Assembly (NCBI GenBank): GCA_032622095.1
Contig: CP136069.1
Coordinates: 682,001-746,000, forward strand
Direction: 5' to 3'
DNA from: Siphonodentalium dalli
Taxonomy: Eukaryota > Mollusca > Scaphopoda > Gadilida > Siphonodentaliidae
Length of the DNA: 64,000 nt
In this document: piece after piece, positions 37,984 through 52,273 of the stretch
Layout of the letters: every line of letters begins with the position of its first letter
Position numbering within the stretch: the stretch's first letter is position 1
Made by a program: the position numbers and the translations under genes
Notes under the pieces: generated by a model
Databases searched by the model: none
Told to the model about the DNA's origin: nothing
Seen by the model: the letters and a program-made list of their open reading frames with translations, nothing else

Positions 37984-38868
37984 GTGATGGCATCACCACT
38001 AGAGTTACTGTCGTGCAAAACTGTCATGGCAGCTTTGTTAAACAGACAGTATGCCCTGCCATCTGGTAAAATTTCATGCCTGAGGCTGTGTCTGATGTTG
38101 TATCATAATGTTTCGATATTTAAATTGACTTATGGTTGCTTTACATTGCTATTAAAATATTTTTTATTTTTATTTTCTGTTAATTTTGGTAAATATTTAT
38201 TATAAATTGCCAAATTCTGCATGAAAAGGGTTTAAAATTGGACAATATAGCCCTCTCAAAATGTATATTAACATTTCCTCTTCAATTTAGTAATATTATG
38301 GTATATAAGAACATACTTCAGTTATACAAGATCCATTAGCTAGTAAAATTGAAAAAAAAAGCTAAATTTTTTGGCTTTATTTTGAGGATTGACACTAATT
38401 TTCAGGATGCCTCATATTGGAAAAATAAACAACTACTGCTCAATATAATCCATTTTTGATTTCAGTAAGGTCTATATTTTGATAAAATACTATAAGAAAC
38501 GCTGTTATTCACACATATACATATATATAAGAAAAATTTGAATTTTACGAAATTTCACGTCTCACCATGATAAGTTGTTATTTCCATATTTTCTTATTTT
38601 CAAATGATGATGACCACATTTTGGACAGATTTAAATAAGAAACGCATGGATTCGCCTGTAGATAGTAAAGAAAGTGATAAATCTGGTAATTTTGCATGGA
38701 TGTCAGGTACCATTAGGGGGTCAGGGGGTCTAAAGCCCCCCCTCCCCACAATTTTGAGGAGTGTTAGCCCCCCCCCCATTGGGAAAATGTGTCATTTGAC
38801 CCAATTAAGCTTTTCCGGCACCCAGTAGCCTTATCTGGGACGTATGCCCACCCCAAGTCGGGGGGGGG
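37984..38868 (+). repeat. Satellite unit U36, short (885 bp)
   Basis: Empty MITE site. 38310 G to A alters the base after the TATA-like motif core. Closing G run 10. Confidence 0.97.
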
Positions 38869-39760
38869 GTGATGGCATCACCACTAGAGTTACTGTCGTG
38901 CAAAACTGTCATGGCAGCTTTGTTAAACAGACAGTATGCCCTGCCATCTGGTAAAATTTCATGCCTGAGGCTGTGTCTGATGTTGTATCATAATGTTTCG
39001 ATATTTAAATTGACTTATGGTTGCTTTACATTGCTATTAAAATATTTTTTATTTTTATTTTCTGTTAATTTTGGTAAATATTTATTATAAATTGCCAAAT
39101 TCTGCATGAAAAGGGTTTAAAATTGGACAATATAGCCCACTCAAAATGTATATTAACATTTCCTCTTTAATTTAGTAATATTATGGTATATAAGGACATA
39201 CTTCAGTTATACAAGATCCATTAGCTAGTAAAATTGAAAAAAAAAGCTAAATTTTTTGGCTTTATTTTGAGGATTGACACTAATTTTCAGGATGCCTCAT
39301 ATTGGAAAAATAAACAACTACTGCTCAATATAATCCATTTTTGATTTCAGTAAGGTCTATATTTTGATAAAATACTATAAGAAACGCTGTTATTCACACA
39401 TATACATATATATAAGAAAAATTTGAATTTTACGAAATTTCACGTCTCACCATGATAAGTTGTTATTTCCATATTTTCTTATTTTCAAATGATGATGACC
39501 ACATTTTGGACAGATTTAAATAAGAAACGCATGGATTCGCCTGTAGATAGTAAAGAAAGTGATAAATCTGGTAATTTTGCATGGATGTCAGGTACCATTA
39601 GGGGGTCAGGGGGTCTAAAGCCCCCCTCCCCACAATTTTGAGGAGTGTTAGCCCCCCCCCCCCCATTGGGAAAATGTGTCATTTGACCCAATTAAGCTTT
39701 TCCGGCACCCAGTAGTAGCCTTATCTGGGACGTATGCCCACCCCAAGTCGGGGGGGGGGG
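38869..39760 (+). repeat. Satellite unit U37, short (892 bp)
   Basis: Empty MITE site. One of the most diverged short units: 39139 T to A, 39168 C to T, and a tandem duplication of TAG at 39711-39720 (CAGTAGTAGCC). First C run six, shared with U38. Closing G run 12. Confidence 0.97.
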
Positions 39761-41112
39761 GTGATGGCATCACCACTAGAGTTACTGTCGTGCAAAACTG
39801 TCATGGCAGCTTTGTTAAACAGACAGTATGCCCTGCCATCTGGTAAAATTTCATGCCTGAGGCTGTGTCTGATGTTGTATCATAATGTTTCGATATTTAA
39901 ATTGACTTATGGTTGCTTTACATTGCTATTAAAATATTTTTTATTTTTATTTTCTGTTAATTTTGGTAAATATTTATTATAAATTGCCAAATTCTGCATG
40001 AAAAGGGTTTAAAATTGGACAATATAGCCCTCTCAAAATGTATATTAACATTTCCTCTTCAATTTAGTAATATTATGGTATATAAGGACATACTTCAGTT
40101 ATACAAGATCCATTAGCTAGTAAAATTGAAAAAAAAAGCTAAATTTTTTGGCTTTATTTTGAGGATTGACACTAATTTTCAGGATGCCTCATATTGGAAA
40201 AATAAACAACTACTGCTCAATATAATCCATTTTTGATTTCAGTAAGGTCTATATTTTGATAAAATACTATAAGAAACGCTGTTATTCACACATATACATA
40301 TATATAGGAATCAGGGAGCTAAATGTGTTCTAGATTCGGGGAGCGAGTACACCGTGGAACCCTAAAGGTGAAGTTAACTGAAGAATGACCTTCACCTGAT
40401 ACATGCGACACGTTATTAAAGGATGACATCGCGTTTATTTGATTTGTACATAATATCTAAATAATTTAAACTGGTGAATGAATGGGGGAACGGATTTTTG
40501 TGAGCGGGAAATGTATTTAACTAGCTGTTGTAGATCTGGGTTTTTCCAGATCAAATTTGGCTGTGAGATAGCCCTGTCGTACACTTGGGGATTTATTTTA
40601 AAAAGTAAACACATGACCTATGATTTTTCTTGCATTTTCGTGATCAACTGGTGTCAATCTAGCTGTGTAAACATCACTGGTATGGCCTGCAGGCTTCAAT
40701 TCAGCGAATTTGGCCGAAACGTTAACACTGTCGCCTATGGGAAACCATTTAGTTCCGTGATTCCTATAAGAAAAATTTGAATTTTACGAAATTTCACGTC
40801 TCACCATGATAAGTTGTTATTTCCATATTTTCTTATTTTCAAATGATGATGACCACATTTTGGACAGATTTAAATAAGAAACGCATGGATTCGCCTGTAG
40901 ATAGTAAAGAAAGTGATAAATCTGGTAATTTTGCATGGATGTCAGGTACCATTAGGGGGTCAGGGGGTCTAAAGCCCCCCTCCCCACAATTTTGAGGAGT
41001 GTTAGCCCCCCCCCCCATTGGGAAAATGTGTCATTTGACCCAATTAAGCTTTTCCGGCACCCAGTAGCCTTATCTGGGACGTATGCCCACCCCAAGTCGG
41101 GGGGGGGGGGGG
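39761..41112 (+). repeat. Satellite unit U38, long (1352 bp)
   Basis: MITE at 40307-40764. First C run six, as in adjacent U37 and in U1. Closing G run 15. Confidence 0.97.
40307..40764. mobile_element. MITE copy in U38 (two substitutions)
   Basis: 458 bp with 40335 G to T and 40374 G to T. The second breaks one pair of the internal 9-bp hairpin. Confidence 0.8.
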
Positions 41113-42457
41113 GTGATGGCATCACCACTAGAGTTACTGTCGTGCAAAACTGTCATGGCAGCTTTGTTAAACAGACAGTATGCCCTGCCATCTGGTAAAA
41201 TTTCATGCCTGAGGCTGTGTCTGATGTTGTATCATAATGTTTCGATATTTAAATTGACTTATGGTTGCTTTACATTGCTATTAAAATATTTTTTATTTTT
41301 ATTTTCTGTTAATTTTGGTAAATATTTATTATAAATTGCCAAATTCTGCATGAAAAGGGTTTAAAATTGGACAATATAGCCCTCTCAAAATGTATATTAA
41401 CATTTCCTCTTCAATTTAGTAATATTATGGTATATAAGGACATACTTCAGTTATACAAGATCCATTAGCTAGTAAAATTGAAAAAAAAAGCTAAATTTTT
41501 TGGCTTTATTTTGAGGATTGACACTAATTTTCAGGATGCCTCATATTGGAAAAATAAACAACTACTGCTCAATATAATCCATTTTTGATTTCAGTAAGGT
41601 CTATATTTTGATAAAATACTATAAGAAACGCTGTTATTCACACATATACATATATATAGGAATCAGGGAGCTAAATGTGTTCTAGAGTCGGGGAGCGAGT
41701 ACACCGTGGAACCCTAAAGGTGAAGGTAACTGAAGAATGACCTTCACCTGATACATGCGACACGTTATTAAAGGATGACATCGCGTTTATTTGATTTGTA
41801 CATAATATCTAAATAATTTAAACTGGTGAATGAATGGGGGAACGGATTTTTGTGAGCGGGAAATGTATTTAACTAGCTGTTGTAGATCTGGGTTTTTCCA
41901 GATCAAATTTGGCTGTGAGATAGCCCTGTCGTACACTTGGGGATTTATTTTAAAAAGTAAACACATGACCTACGATTTTTCTTGCATTTTCGTGATCAAC
42001 TGGTGTCAATCTAGCTGTGTAAACATCACTGGTATGGCCTGCAGGCTTCAATTCAGCGAATTTGGCCGAAACGTTAACACTGTCGCCTATGGGAAACCAT
42101 TTAGTTCCGTGATTCCTATAAGAAAAATTTGAATTTTACGAAATTTCACGTCTCACCATGATAAGTTGTTATTTCCATATTTTCTTATTTTCAAATGATG
42201 ATGACCACATTTTGGACAGATTTAAATAAGAAACGCATGGATTCGCCTGTAGATAGTAAAGAAAGTGATAAATCTGGTAATTTTGCATGGATGTCAGGTA
42301 CCATTAGGGGGTCAGGGGGTCTAAAGCCCCCCCTCCCCACAATTTTGAGGAGTGTTAGCCCCCCCCCATTGGGAAAATGTGTCATTTGACCCAATTAAGC
42401 TTTTCCGGCACCCAGTAGCCTTATCTGGGACGTATGCCCACCCCAAGTCGGGGGGGG
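41113..42457 (+). repeat. Satellite unit U39, long (1345 bp)
   Basis: MITE at 41659-42116. Poly-C 9, closing G run 9; these short runs explain its small size. Confidence 0.97.
41659..42116. mobile_element. MITE copy in U39
   Basis: 458 bp with private change 41973 T to C, synonymous in the incidental 100-codon ORF. Confidence 0.8.
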
Positions 42458-43812
42458 GTGATGGCATCACCACTAGAGTTACTGTCGTGCAAAACTGTCA
42501 TGGCAGCTTTGTTAAACAGACAGTATGCCCTGCCATCTGGTAAAATTTCATGCCTGAGGCTGTGTCTGATGTTGTATCATAATGTTTCGATATTTAAATT
42601 GACTTATGGTTGCTTTACATTGCTATTAAAATATTTTTTATTTTTATTTTCTGTTAATTTTGGTAAATATTTATTATAAATTGCCAAATTCTGCATGAAA
42701 AGGGTTTAAAATTGGACAATATAGCCCTCTCAAAATGTATATTAACATTTCCTCTTCAATTTAGTAATATTATGGTATATAAGGACATACTTCAGTTATA
42801 CAAGATCCATTAGCTAGTAAAATTGAAAAAAAAAGCTAAATTTTTTGGCTTTATTTTGAGGATTGACACTAATTTTCAGGATGCCTCATATTGGAAAAAT
42901 AAACAACTACTGCTCAATATAATCCATTTTTGATTTCAGTAAGGTCTATATTTTGATAAAATACTATAAGAAACGCTGTTATTCACACATATACATATAT
43001 ATAGGAATCAGGGAGCTAAATGTGTTCTAGAGTCGGGGAGCGAGTACACCGTGGAACCCTAAAGGTGAAGGTAACTGAAGAATGACCTTCACCTGATACA
43101 TGCGACACGTTATTAAAGGATGACATCGCGTTTATTTGATTTGTACATAATATCTAAATAATTTAAACTGGTGAATGAATGGGGGAACGGATTTTTGTGA
43201 GCGGGAAATGTATTTAACTAGCTGTTGTAGATCTGGGTTTTTCCAGATCAAATTTGGCTGTGAGATAGCCCTGTCGTACACTTGGGGATTTATTTTAAAA
43301 AGTAAACACATGACCTATGATTTTTCTTGCATTTTCGTGATCAACTGGTGTCAATCTAGCTGTGTAAACATCACTGGTATGGCCTGCAGGCTTCAATTCA
43401 GCGAATTTGGCCGAAACGTTAACACTGTCGCCTATGGGAAACCATTTAGTTCCGTGATTCCTATAAGAAAAATTTGAATTTTACGAAATTTCACGTCTCA
43501 CCATGATAAGTTGTTATTTCCATATTTTCTTATTTTCAAATGATGATGACCACATTTTGGACAGATTTAAATAAGAAACGCATGGATTCGCCTGTAGATA
43601 GTAAAGAAAGTGATAAATCTGGTAATTTTGCATGGATGTCAGGTACCATTAGGGGGTCAGGGGGTCTAAAGCCCCCCCCTCCCCACAATTTTGAGGAGTG
43701 TTAGCCCCCCCCCCCCCCCATTGGGAAAATGTGTCATTTGACCCAATTAAGCTTTTCCGGCACCCAGTAGCCTTATCTGGGACGTATGCCCACCCCAAGT
43801 CGGGGGGGGGGG
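42458..43812 (+). repeat. Satellite unit U40, long (1355 bp)
   Basis: Longest unit of the window, because of C8 in the first C run, poly-C 15 and a closing G run of 12. MITE at 43004-43461. No private substitution seen. Confidence 0.97.
43004..43461. mobile_element. MITE copy in U40
   Basis: 458 bp, matching the U1 copy by eye. Confidence 0.8.
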
Positions 43813-44698
43813 GTGATGGCATCACCACTAGAGTTACTGTCGTGCAAAACTGTCATGGCAGCTTTGTTAAACAGACAGTATGCCCTGCCATCTGGTAAAA
43901 TTTCATGCCTGAGGCTGTGTCTGATGTTGTATCATAATGTTTCGATATTTAAATTGACTTATGGTTGCTTTACATTGCTATTAAAATATTTTTTATTTTT
44001 ATTTTCTGTTAATTTTGGTAAATATTTATTATAAATTGCCAAATTCTGCATGAAAAGGGTTTAAAATTGGACAATATAGCCCTCTCAAAATGTATATTAA
44101 CATTTCCTCTTCAATTTAGTAATATTATGGTATATAAGGACATACTTCAGTTATACAAGATCCATTAGCTAGTAAAATTGAAAAAAAAAGCTAAATTTTT
44201 TGGCTTTATTTTGAGGATTGACACTAATTTTCAGGATGCCTCATATTGGAAAAATAAACAACTACTGCTCAATATAATCCATTTTTGATTTCAGTAAGGT
44301 CTATATTTTGATAAAATACTATAAGAAACGCTGTTATTCACACATATACATATATATAAGAAAAATTTGAATTTTACGAAATTTCACGTCTCACCATGAT
44401 AAGTTGTTATTTCCATATTTTCTTATTTTCAAATGATGATGACCACATTTTGGACAGATTTAAATAAGAAACGCATGGATTCGCCTGTAGATAGTAAAGA
44501 AAGTGATAAATCTGGTTATTTTGCATGGATGTCAGGTACCATTAGGGGGTCAGGGGGTCTAAAGCCCCCCCTCCCCACAATTTTGAGGAGTGTTAGCCCC
44601 CCCCCCCATTGGGAAAATGTGTCATTTGACCCAATTAAGCTTTTCCGGCACCCAGTAGCCTTATCTGGGACGTATGCCCACCCCAAGTCGGGGGGGGG
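43813..44698 (+). repeat. Satellite unit U41, short (886 bp)
   Basis: Empty MITE site. 44517 A to T is shared only with U43, two units downstream. Closing G run 10. Confidence 0.97.
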
Positions 44699-46050
44699 GT
44701 GATGGCATCACCACTAGAGTTACTGTCGTGCAAAACTGTCATGGCAGCTTTGTTAAACAGACAGTATGCCCTGCCATCTGGTAAAATTTCATGCCTGAGG
44801 CTGTGTCTGATGTTGTATCATAATGTTTCGATATTTAAATTGACTTATGGTTGCTTTACATTGCTATTAAAATATTTTTTATTTTTATTTTCTGTTAATT
44901 TTGGTAAATATTTATTATAAATTGCCAAATTCTGCATGAAAAGGGTTTAAAATTGGACAATATAGCCCTCTCAAAATGTATATTAACATTTCCTCTTCAA
45001 TTTAGTAATATTATGGTATATAAGGACATACTTCAGTTATACAAGATCCATTAGCTAGTAAAATTGAAAAAAAAAGCTAAATTTTTTGGCTTTATTTTGA
45101 GGATTGACACTAATTTTCAGGATGCCTCATATTGGAAAAATAAACAACTACTGCTCAATATAATCCATTTTTGATTTCAGTAAGGTCTATATTTTGATAA
45201 AATACTATAAGAAACGCTGTTATTCACACATATACATATATATAGGAATCAGGGAGCTAAATGTGTTCTAGAGTCGGGGAGCGAGTACACCGTGGAACCC
45301 TAAAGGTGAAGGTAACTGAAGAATGACCTTCACCTGATACATGCGACACGTTATTAAAGGATGACATCGCGTTTATTTGATTTGTACATAATATCTAAAT
45401 AATTTAAACTGGTGAATGAATGGGGGAACGGATTTTTGTGAGCGGGAAATGTATTTAACTAGCTGTTGTAGATCTGGGTTTTTCCAGATCAAATTTGGCT
45501 GTGAGATAGCCCTGTCGTACACTTGGGGATTTATTTTAAAAAGTAAACACATGACCTATGATTTTTCTTGCATTTTCGTGATCAACTGGTGTCAATCTAG
45601 CTGTGTAAACATCACTGGTATGGCCTGCAGGCTTCAATTCAGCGAATTTGGCCGAAACGTTAACACTGTCGCCTATGGGAAACCATTTAGTTCCGTGATT
45701 CCTATAAGAAAAATTTGAATTTTACGAAATTTCACGTCTCACCATGATAAGTTGTTATTTCCATATTTTCTTATTTTCAAATGATGATGACCACATTTTG
45801 GACAGATTTAAATAAGAAACGCATGGATTCGCCTGTAGATAGTAAAGAAAGTGATAAATCTGGTAATTTTGCATGGATGTCAGGTACCATTAGGGGGTCA
45901 GGGGGTCTAAAGCCCCCCCCTCCCCACAATTTTGAGGAGTGTTAGCCCCCCCCCCCCCATTGGGAAAATGTGTCATTTGACCCAATTAAGCTTTTCCGGC
46001 ACCCAGTAGCCTTATCTGGGACGTATGCCCACCCCAAGTCGGGGGGGGGG
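44699..46050 (+). repeat. Satellite unit U42, long (1352 bp)
   Basis: MITE at 45245-45702. First C run eight. Lies between the two related short units U41 and U43. Closing G run 11. Confidence 0.97.
45245..45702. mobile_element. MITE copy in U42
   Basis: 458 bp, matching the U1 copy by eye. Confidence 0.8.
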
Positions 46051-46937
46051 GTGATGGCATCACCACTAGAGTTACTGTCGTGCAAAACTGTCATGGCAGC
46101 TTTGTTAAACAGACAGTATGCCCTGCCATCTGGTAAAATTTCATGCCTGAGGCTGTGTCTGATGTTGTATCATAATGTTTCGATATTTAAATTGACTTAT
46201 GGTTGCTTTACATTGCTATTAAAATATTTTTTATTTTTATTTTCTGTTAATTTTGGTAAATATTTATTATAAATTGCCAAATTCTGCATGAAAAGGGTTT
46301 AAAATTGGACAATATAGCCCTCTCAAAATGTATATTAACATTTCCTCTTCAATTTAGTAATATTATGGTATATAAGGACATACTTCAGTTATACAAGATC
46401 CATTAGCTAGTAAAATTGAAAAAAAAAGCTAATTTTTTTGGCTTTATTTTGAGGATTGACACTAATTTTCAGGATGCCTCATATTGGAAAAATAAACAAC
46501 TACTGCTCAATATAATCCATTTTTGATTTCAGTAAGGTCTATATTTTGATAAAATACTATAAGAAACGCTGTTATTCACACATATACATATATATAAGAA
46601 AAATTTGAATTTTACGAAATTTCACGTCTCACCATGATAAGTTGTTATTTCCATATTTTCTTATTTTCAAATGATGATGACCACATTTTGGACAGATTTA
46701 AATAAGAAACGCATGGATTCGCCTGTAGATAGTAAAGAAAGTGATAAATCTGGTTATTTTGCATGGATGTCAGGTACCATTAGGGGGTCGGGGGGTCTAA
46801 AGCCCCCCCTCCCCACAATTTTGAGGAGTGTTAGCCCCCCCCCCCATTGGGAAAATGTGTCATTTGACCCAATTAAGCTTTTCCGGCACCCAGTAGCCTT
46901 ATCTGGGACGTATGCCCACCCCAAGTCGGGGGGGGGG
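46051..46937 (+). repeat. Satellite unit U43, short (887 bp)
   Basis: Empty MITE site. A mosaic: 46433 A to T shared with U6, 46755 A to T shared with U41, and private 46790 A to G between the two G5 runs. Closing G run 11. Confidence 0.97.
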
Positions 46938-47828
46938 GTGATGGCATCACCACTAGAGTTACTGTCGTGCAAAACTGTCATGGCAGCTTTGTTAAACAGA
47001 CAGTATGCCCTGCCATCTGGTAAAATTTCATGCCTGAGGCTGTGTCTGATGTTGTATCATAATGTTTCGATATTTAAATTGACTTATGGTTGCTTTACAT
47101 TGCTATTAAAATATTTTTTATTTTTATTTTCTGTTAATTTTGGTAAATATTTATTATAAATTGCCAAATTCTGCATGAAAAGGGTTTAAAATTGGACAAT
47201 ATAGCCCTCTCAAAATGTATATTAACATTTCCTCTTCAATTTAGTAATATTATGGTATATAAGGACATACTTCAGTTATACAAGATCCATTAGCTAGTAA
47301 AATTGAAAAAAAAAGCTAAATTTTTTGGCTTTATTTTGAGGATTGACACTAATTTTCAGGATGCCTCATATTGGAAAAATAAACAACTACTGCTCAATAT
47401 AATCCATTTTTGATTTCAGTAAGGTCTATATTTTGATAAAATACTATAAGAAACGCTGTTATTCACACATATACATATATATAAGAAAAATTTGAATTTT
47501 ACGAAATTTCACGTCTCACCATGATAAGTTGTTATTTCCATATTTTCTTATTTTCAAATGATGATGACCACATTTTGGACAGATTTAAATAAGAAACGCA
47601 TGGATTCGCCTGTAGATAGTAAAGAAAGTGATAAATCTGGTAATTTTGCATGGATGTCAGGTACCATTAGGGGGTCAGGGGGTCTAAAGCCCCCCCTCCC
47701 CACAATTTTGAGGAGTGTTAGCCCCCCCCCCCATTGGGAAAATGTGTCATTTGACCCAATTAAACTTTTCCGGCACCCAGTAGCCTTATCTGGGACGTAT
47801 GCCCACCCCAAGTCGGGGGGGGGGGGGG
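46938..47828 (+). repeat. Satellite unit U44, short (891 bp)
   Basis: Empty MITE site. 47764 G to A destroys the AAGCTT site that occurs once in other units. Closing G run 15. Confidence 0.97.
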
Positions 47829-48719
47829 GTGATGGCATCACCACTAGAGTTACTGTCGTGCAAAACTGTCATGGCAGCTTTGTTAAACAGACAGTATGCC
47901 CTGCCATCTGGTAAAATTTCATGCCTGAGGCTGTGTCTGATGTTGTATCATAATGTTTCGATATTTAAATTGACTTATGGTTGCTTTACATTGCTATTAA
48001 AATATTTTTTATTTTTATTTTCTGTTAATTTTGGTAAATATTTATTATAAATTGCCAAATTCTGCATGAAAAGGGTTTAAAATTGGACAATATAGCCCTC
48101 TCAAAATGTATATTAACATTTCCTCTTCAATTTAGTAATATTATGGTATATAAGGACATACTTCAGTTATACAAGATCCATTAGCTAGTAAAATTGAAAA
48201 AAAAAGCTAAATTTTTTGGCTTTATTTTGAGGATTGACACTAATTTTCAGGATGCCTCATATTGGAAAAATAAACAACTACTGCTCAATATAATCCATTT
48301 TTGATTTCAGTAAGGTCTATATTTTGATAAAATACTATAAGAAACGCTGTTATTCACACATATACATATATATATAAGAAAAATTTGAATTTTACGAAAT
48401 TTCACGTCTCACCATGATAAGTTGTTATTTCCATATTTTCTTATTTTCAAATGATGATGACCACATTTTGGACAGATTTAAATAAGAAACGCATGGATTC
48501 GCCTGTAGATAGTAAAGAAAGTGATAAATCTGGTAATTTTGCATGGATGTCAGGTACCATTAGGGGGTCAGGGGGTCTAAAGCCCCCCCTCCCCACAATT
48601 TTGAGGAGTGTTAGCCCCCCCCCCCATTGGGAAAATGTGTCATTTGACCCAATTAAGCTTTTCCGGCACCCAGTAGCCTTATCTGGGACGTATGCCCACC
48701 CCAAGTCGGGGGGGGGGGG
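47829..48719 (+). repeat. Satellite unit U45, short (891 bp)
   Basis: Empty MITE site with one extra TA in the target tract near 48372, as in U59. Closing G run 13. Confidence 0.97.
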
Positions 48720-49608
48720 GTGATGGCATCACCACTAGAGTTACTGTCGTGCAAAACTGTCATGGCAGCTTTGTTAAACAGACAGTATGCCCTGCCATCT
48801 GGTAAAATTTCATGCCTGAGGCTGTGTCTGATGTTGTATCATAATGTTTCGATATTTAAATTGACTTATGGTTGCTTTACATTGCTATTAAAATATTTTT
48901 TATTTTTATTTTCTGTTAATTTTGGTAAATATTTATTATAAATTGCCAAATTCTGCATGAAAAGGGTTTAAAATTGGACAATATAGCCTTCTCAAAATGT
49001 ATATTAACATTTCCTCTTCAATTTAGTAATATTATGGTATATAAGGACATACTTCAGTTATACAAGATCCATTAGCTAGTAAAATTGAAAAAAAAAGCTA
49101 AATTTTTTGGCTTTATTTTGAGGATTGACACTAATTTTCAGGATGCCTCATATTGGAAAAATAAACAACTACTGCTCAATATAATCCATTTTTGATTTCA
49201 GTAAGGTCTATATTTTGATAAAATACTATAAGAAACGCTGTTATTCACACATATACATATATATAAGAAAAATTTGAATTTTACGAAATTTCACGTCTCA
49301 CCATGATAAGTTGTTATTTCCATATTTTCTTATTTTCAAATGATGATGACCACATTTTGGACAGATTTAAATAAGAAACGCATGGATTCGCCTGTAGATA
49401 GTAAAGAAAGTGATAAATCTGGTAATTTTGCATGGATGTCAGGTACCATTAGGGGGTCAGGGGGTCTAAAGCCCCCCCTCCCCACAATTTTGAGGAGTGT
49501 TAGCCCCCCCCCCCATTGGGAAAATGTGTCATTTGACCCAATTAAGCTTTTCCGGCACCCAGTAGCCTTATCTGGGACGTATGCCCACCCCAAGTCGGGG
49601 GGGGGGGG
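48720..49608 (+). repeat. Satellite unit U46, short (889 bp)
   Basis: Empty MITE site. Private change 48989 C to T. Closing G run 13. Confidence 0.97.
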
Positions 49609-50498
49609 GTGATGGCATCACCACTAGAGTTACTGTCGTGCAAAACTGTCATGGCAGCTTTGTTAAACAGACAGTATGCCCTGCCATCTGGTAAAATTTC
49701 ATGCCTGAGGCTGTGTCTGATGTTGTATCATAATGTTTCGATATTTAAATTGACTTATGGTTGCTTTACATTGCTATTAAAATATTTTTTATTTTTATTT
49801 TCTGTTAATTTTGGTAAATATTTATTATAAATTGCCAAATTCTGCATGAAAAGGGTTTAAAATTGGACAATATAGCCCTCTCAAAATGTATATTAACATT
49901 TCCTCTTCAATTTAGTAATATTATGGTATATAAGGACATACTTCAGTTATACAAGATCCATTAGCTAGTAAAATTGAAAAAAAAAGCTAAATTTTTTGGC
50001 TTTATTTTGAGGATTGACACTAATTTTCAGGATGCCTCATATTGGAAAAATAAACAACTACTGCTCAATATAATCCATTTTTGATTTCAGTAAGGTCTAT
50101 ATTTTGATAAAATACTATAAGAAACGCTGTTATTCACACATATACATATATATAAGAAAAATTTGAATTTTACGAAATTTCACGTCTCACCATGATAAGT
50201 TGTTATTTCCATATTTTCTTATTTTCAAATGATGATGACCACATTTTGGACAGATTTAAATAAGAAACGCATGGATTCGCCTGTAGATAGTAAAGAAAGT
50301 GATAAATCTGGTAATTTTGCATGGATGTCAGGTACCATTAGGGGGTCAGGGGGTCTAAAGCCCCCCCTCCCCACAATTTTGAGGAGTGTTAGCCCCCCCC
50401 CCCATTGGGAAAATGTGTCATTTGACCCAATTAAGCTTTTCCGGCACCCAGTAGCCTTATCTGGGACGTATGCCCACCCCAAGTCGGGGGGGGGGGGG
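49609..50498 (+). repeat. Satellite unit U47, short (890 bp)
   Basis: Empty MITE site; no private substitution seen. Closing G run 14. Confidence 0.97.
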
Positions 50499-51382
50499 GT
50501 GATGGCATCACCACTAGAGTTACTGTCGTGCAAAACTGTCATGGCAGCTTTGTTAAACAGACAGTATGCCCTGCCATCTGGTAAAATTTCATGCCTGAGG
50601 CTGTGTCTGATGTTGTATCATAATGTTTCGATATTTAAATTGACTTATGGTTGCTTTACATTGCTATTAAAATATTTTTTATTTTTATTTTCTGTTAATT
50701 TTGGTAAATATTTATTATAAATTGCCAAATTCTGCATGAAAAGGGTTTAAAATTGGACAATATAGCCCTCTCAAAATGTATATTAACATTTCCTCTTCAA
50801 TTTAGTAATATTATGGTATATAAGGACATACTTCAGTTATACAAGATCCATTAGCTAGTAAAATTGAAAAAAAAAGCTAAATTTTTTGGCTTTATTTTGA
50901 GGATTGACACTAATTTTCAGGATGCCTCATATTGGAAAAATAAACAACTACTGCTCAATATAATCCATTTTTGATTTCAGTAAGGTCTATATTTTGATAA
51001 AATACTATAAGAAACGCTGTTATTCACACATATACATATATATAAGAAAAATTTGAATTTTACGAAATTTCACGTCTCACCATGATAAGTTGTTATTTCC
51101 ATATTTTCTTATTTTCAAATGATGATGACCACATTTTGGACAGATTTAAATAAGAAACGCATGGATTCGCCTGTAGATAGTAAAGAAAGTGATAAATCTG
51201 GTAATTTTGCATGGATGTCAGGTACCATTAGGGGGTCAGGGGGTCTAAAGCCCCCCCCTCCCCACAATTTTGAGGAGTGTTAGCCCCCCCCCCATTGGGA
51301 AAATGTGTCATTTGACCCAATTAAGCTTTTCCGGCACCCAGTAGCCTTATCTGGGACGTATGCCCACCCCAAGTCGGGGGGG
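50499..51382 (+). repeat. Satellite unit U48, short (884 bp)
   Basis: Empty MITE site. First C run eight, closing G run only 8. No private substitution seen. Confidence 0.97.
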
Positions 51383-52273
51383 GTGATGGCATCACCAATA
51401 GAGTTACTGTCGTGCAAAACTGTCATGGCAGCTTTGTTAAACAGACAGTATGCCCTGCCATCTGGTAAAATTTCATGCCTGAGGCTGTGTCTGATGTTGT
51501 ATCATAATGTTTCGATATTTAAATTGACTTATGGTTGCTTTACATTGCTATTAAAATATTTTTTATTTTTATTTTCTGTTAATTTTGGTAAATATTTATT
51601 ATAAATTGCCAAATTCTGCATGAAAAGGGTTTAAAATTGGACAATATAGCCCTCTCAAAATGTATATTAACATTTCCTCTTCAATTTAGTAATATTATGG
51701 TATATAAGGACATACTTCAGTTATACAAGATCCATTAGCTAGTAAAATTGAAAAAAAAAGCTAAATTTTTTGGCTTTATTTTGAGGATTGACACTAATTT
51801 TCAGGATGCCTCATATTGGAAAAATAAACAACTACTGCTCAATATAATCCATTTTTGATTTCAGTAAGGTCTATATTTTGATAAAATACTATAAGAAACG
51901 CTGTTATTCACACATATACATATATATAAGAAAAATTTGAATTTTACGAAATTTCACGTCTCACCATGATAAGTTGTTATTTCCATATTTTCTTATTTTC
52001 AAATGATGATGACCACATTTTGGACAGATTTAAATAAGAAACGCATGGATTCGCCTGTAGATAGTAAAGAAAGTGATAAATCTGGTAATTTTGCATGGAT
52101 GTCAGGTACCATTAGGGGGTCAGGGGGTCTAAAGCCCCCCCCCTCCCCACAATTTTGAGGAGTGTTAGCCCCCCCCCCCCCATTGGGAAAATGTGTCATT
52201 TGACCCAATTAAGCTTTTCCGGCACCCAGTAGCCTTATCTGGGACGTATGCCCACCCCAAGTCGGGGGGGGGG
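51383..52273 (+). repeat. Satellite unit U49, short (891 bp)
   Basis: Empty MITE site. 51398 C to A right after the start palindrome; first C run nine, the longest seen. Closing G run 11. Confidence 0.97.
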
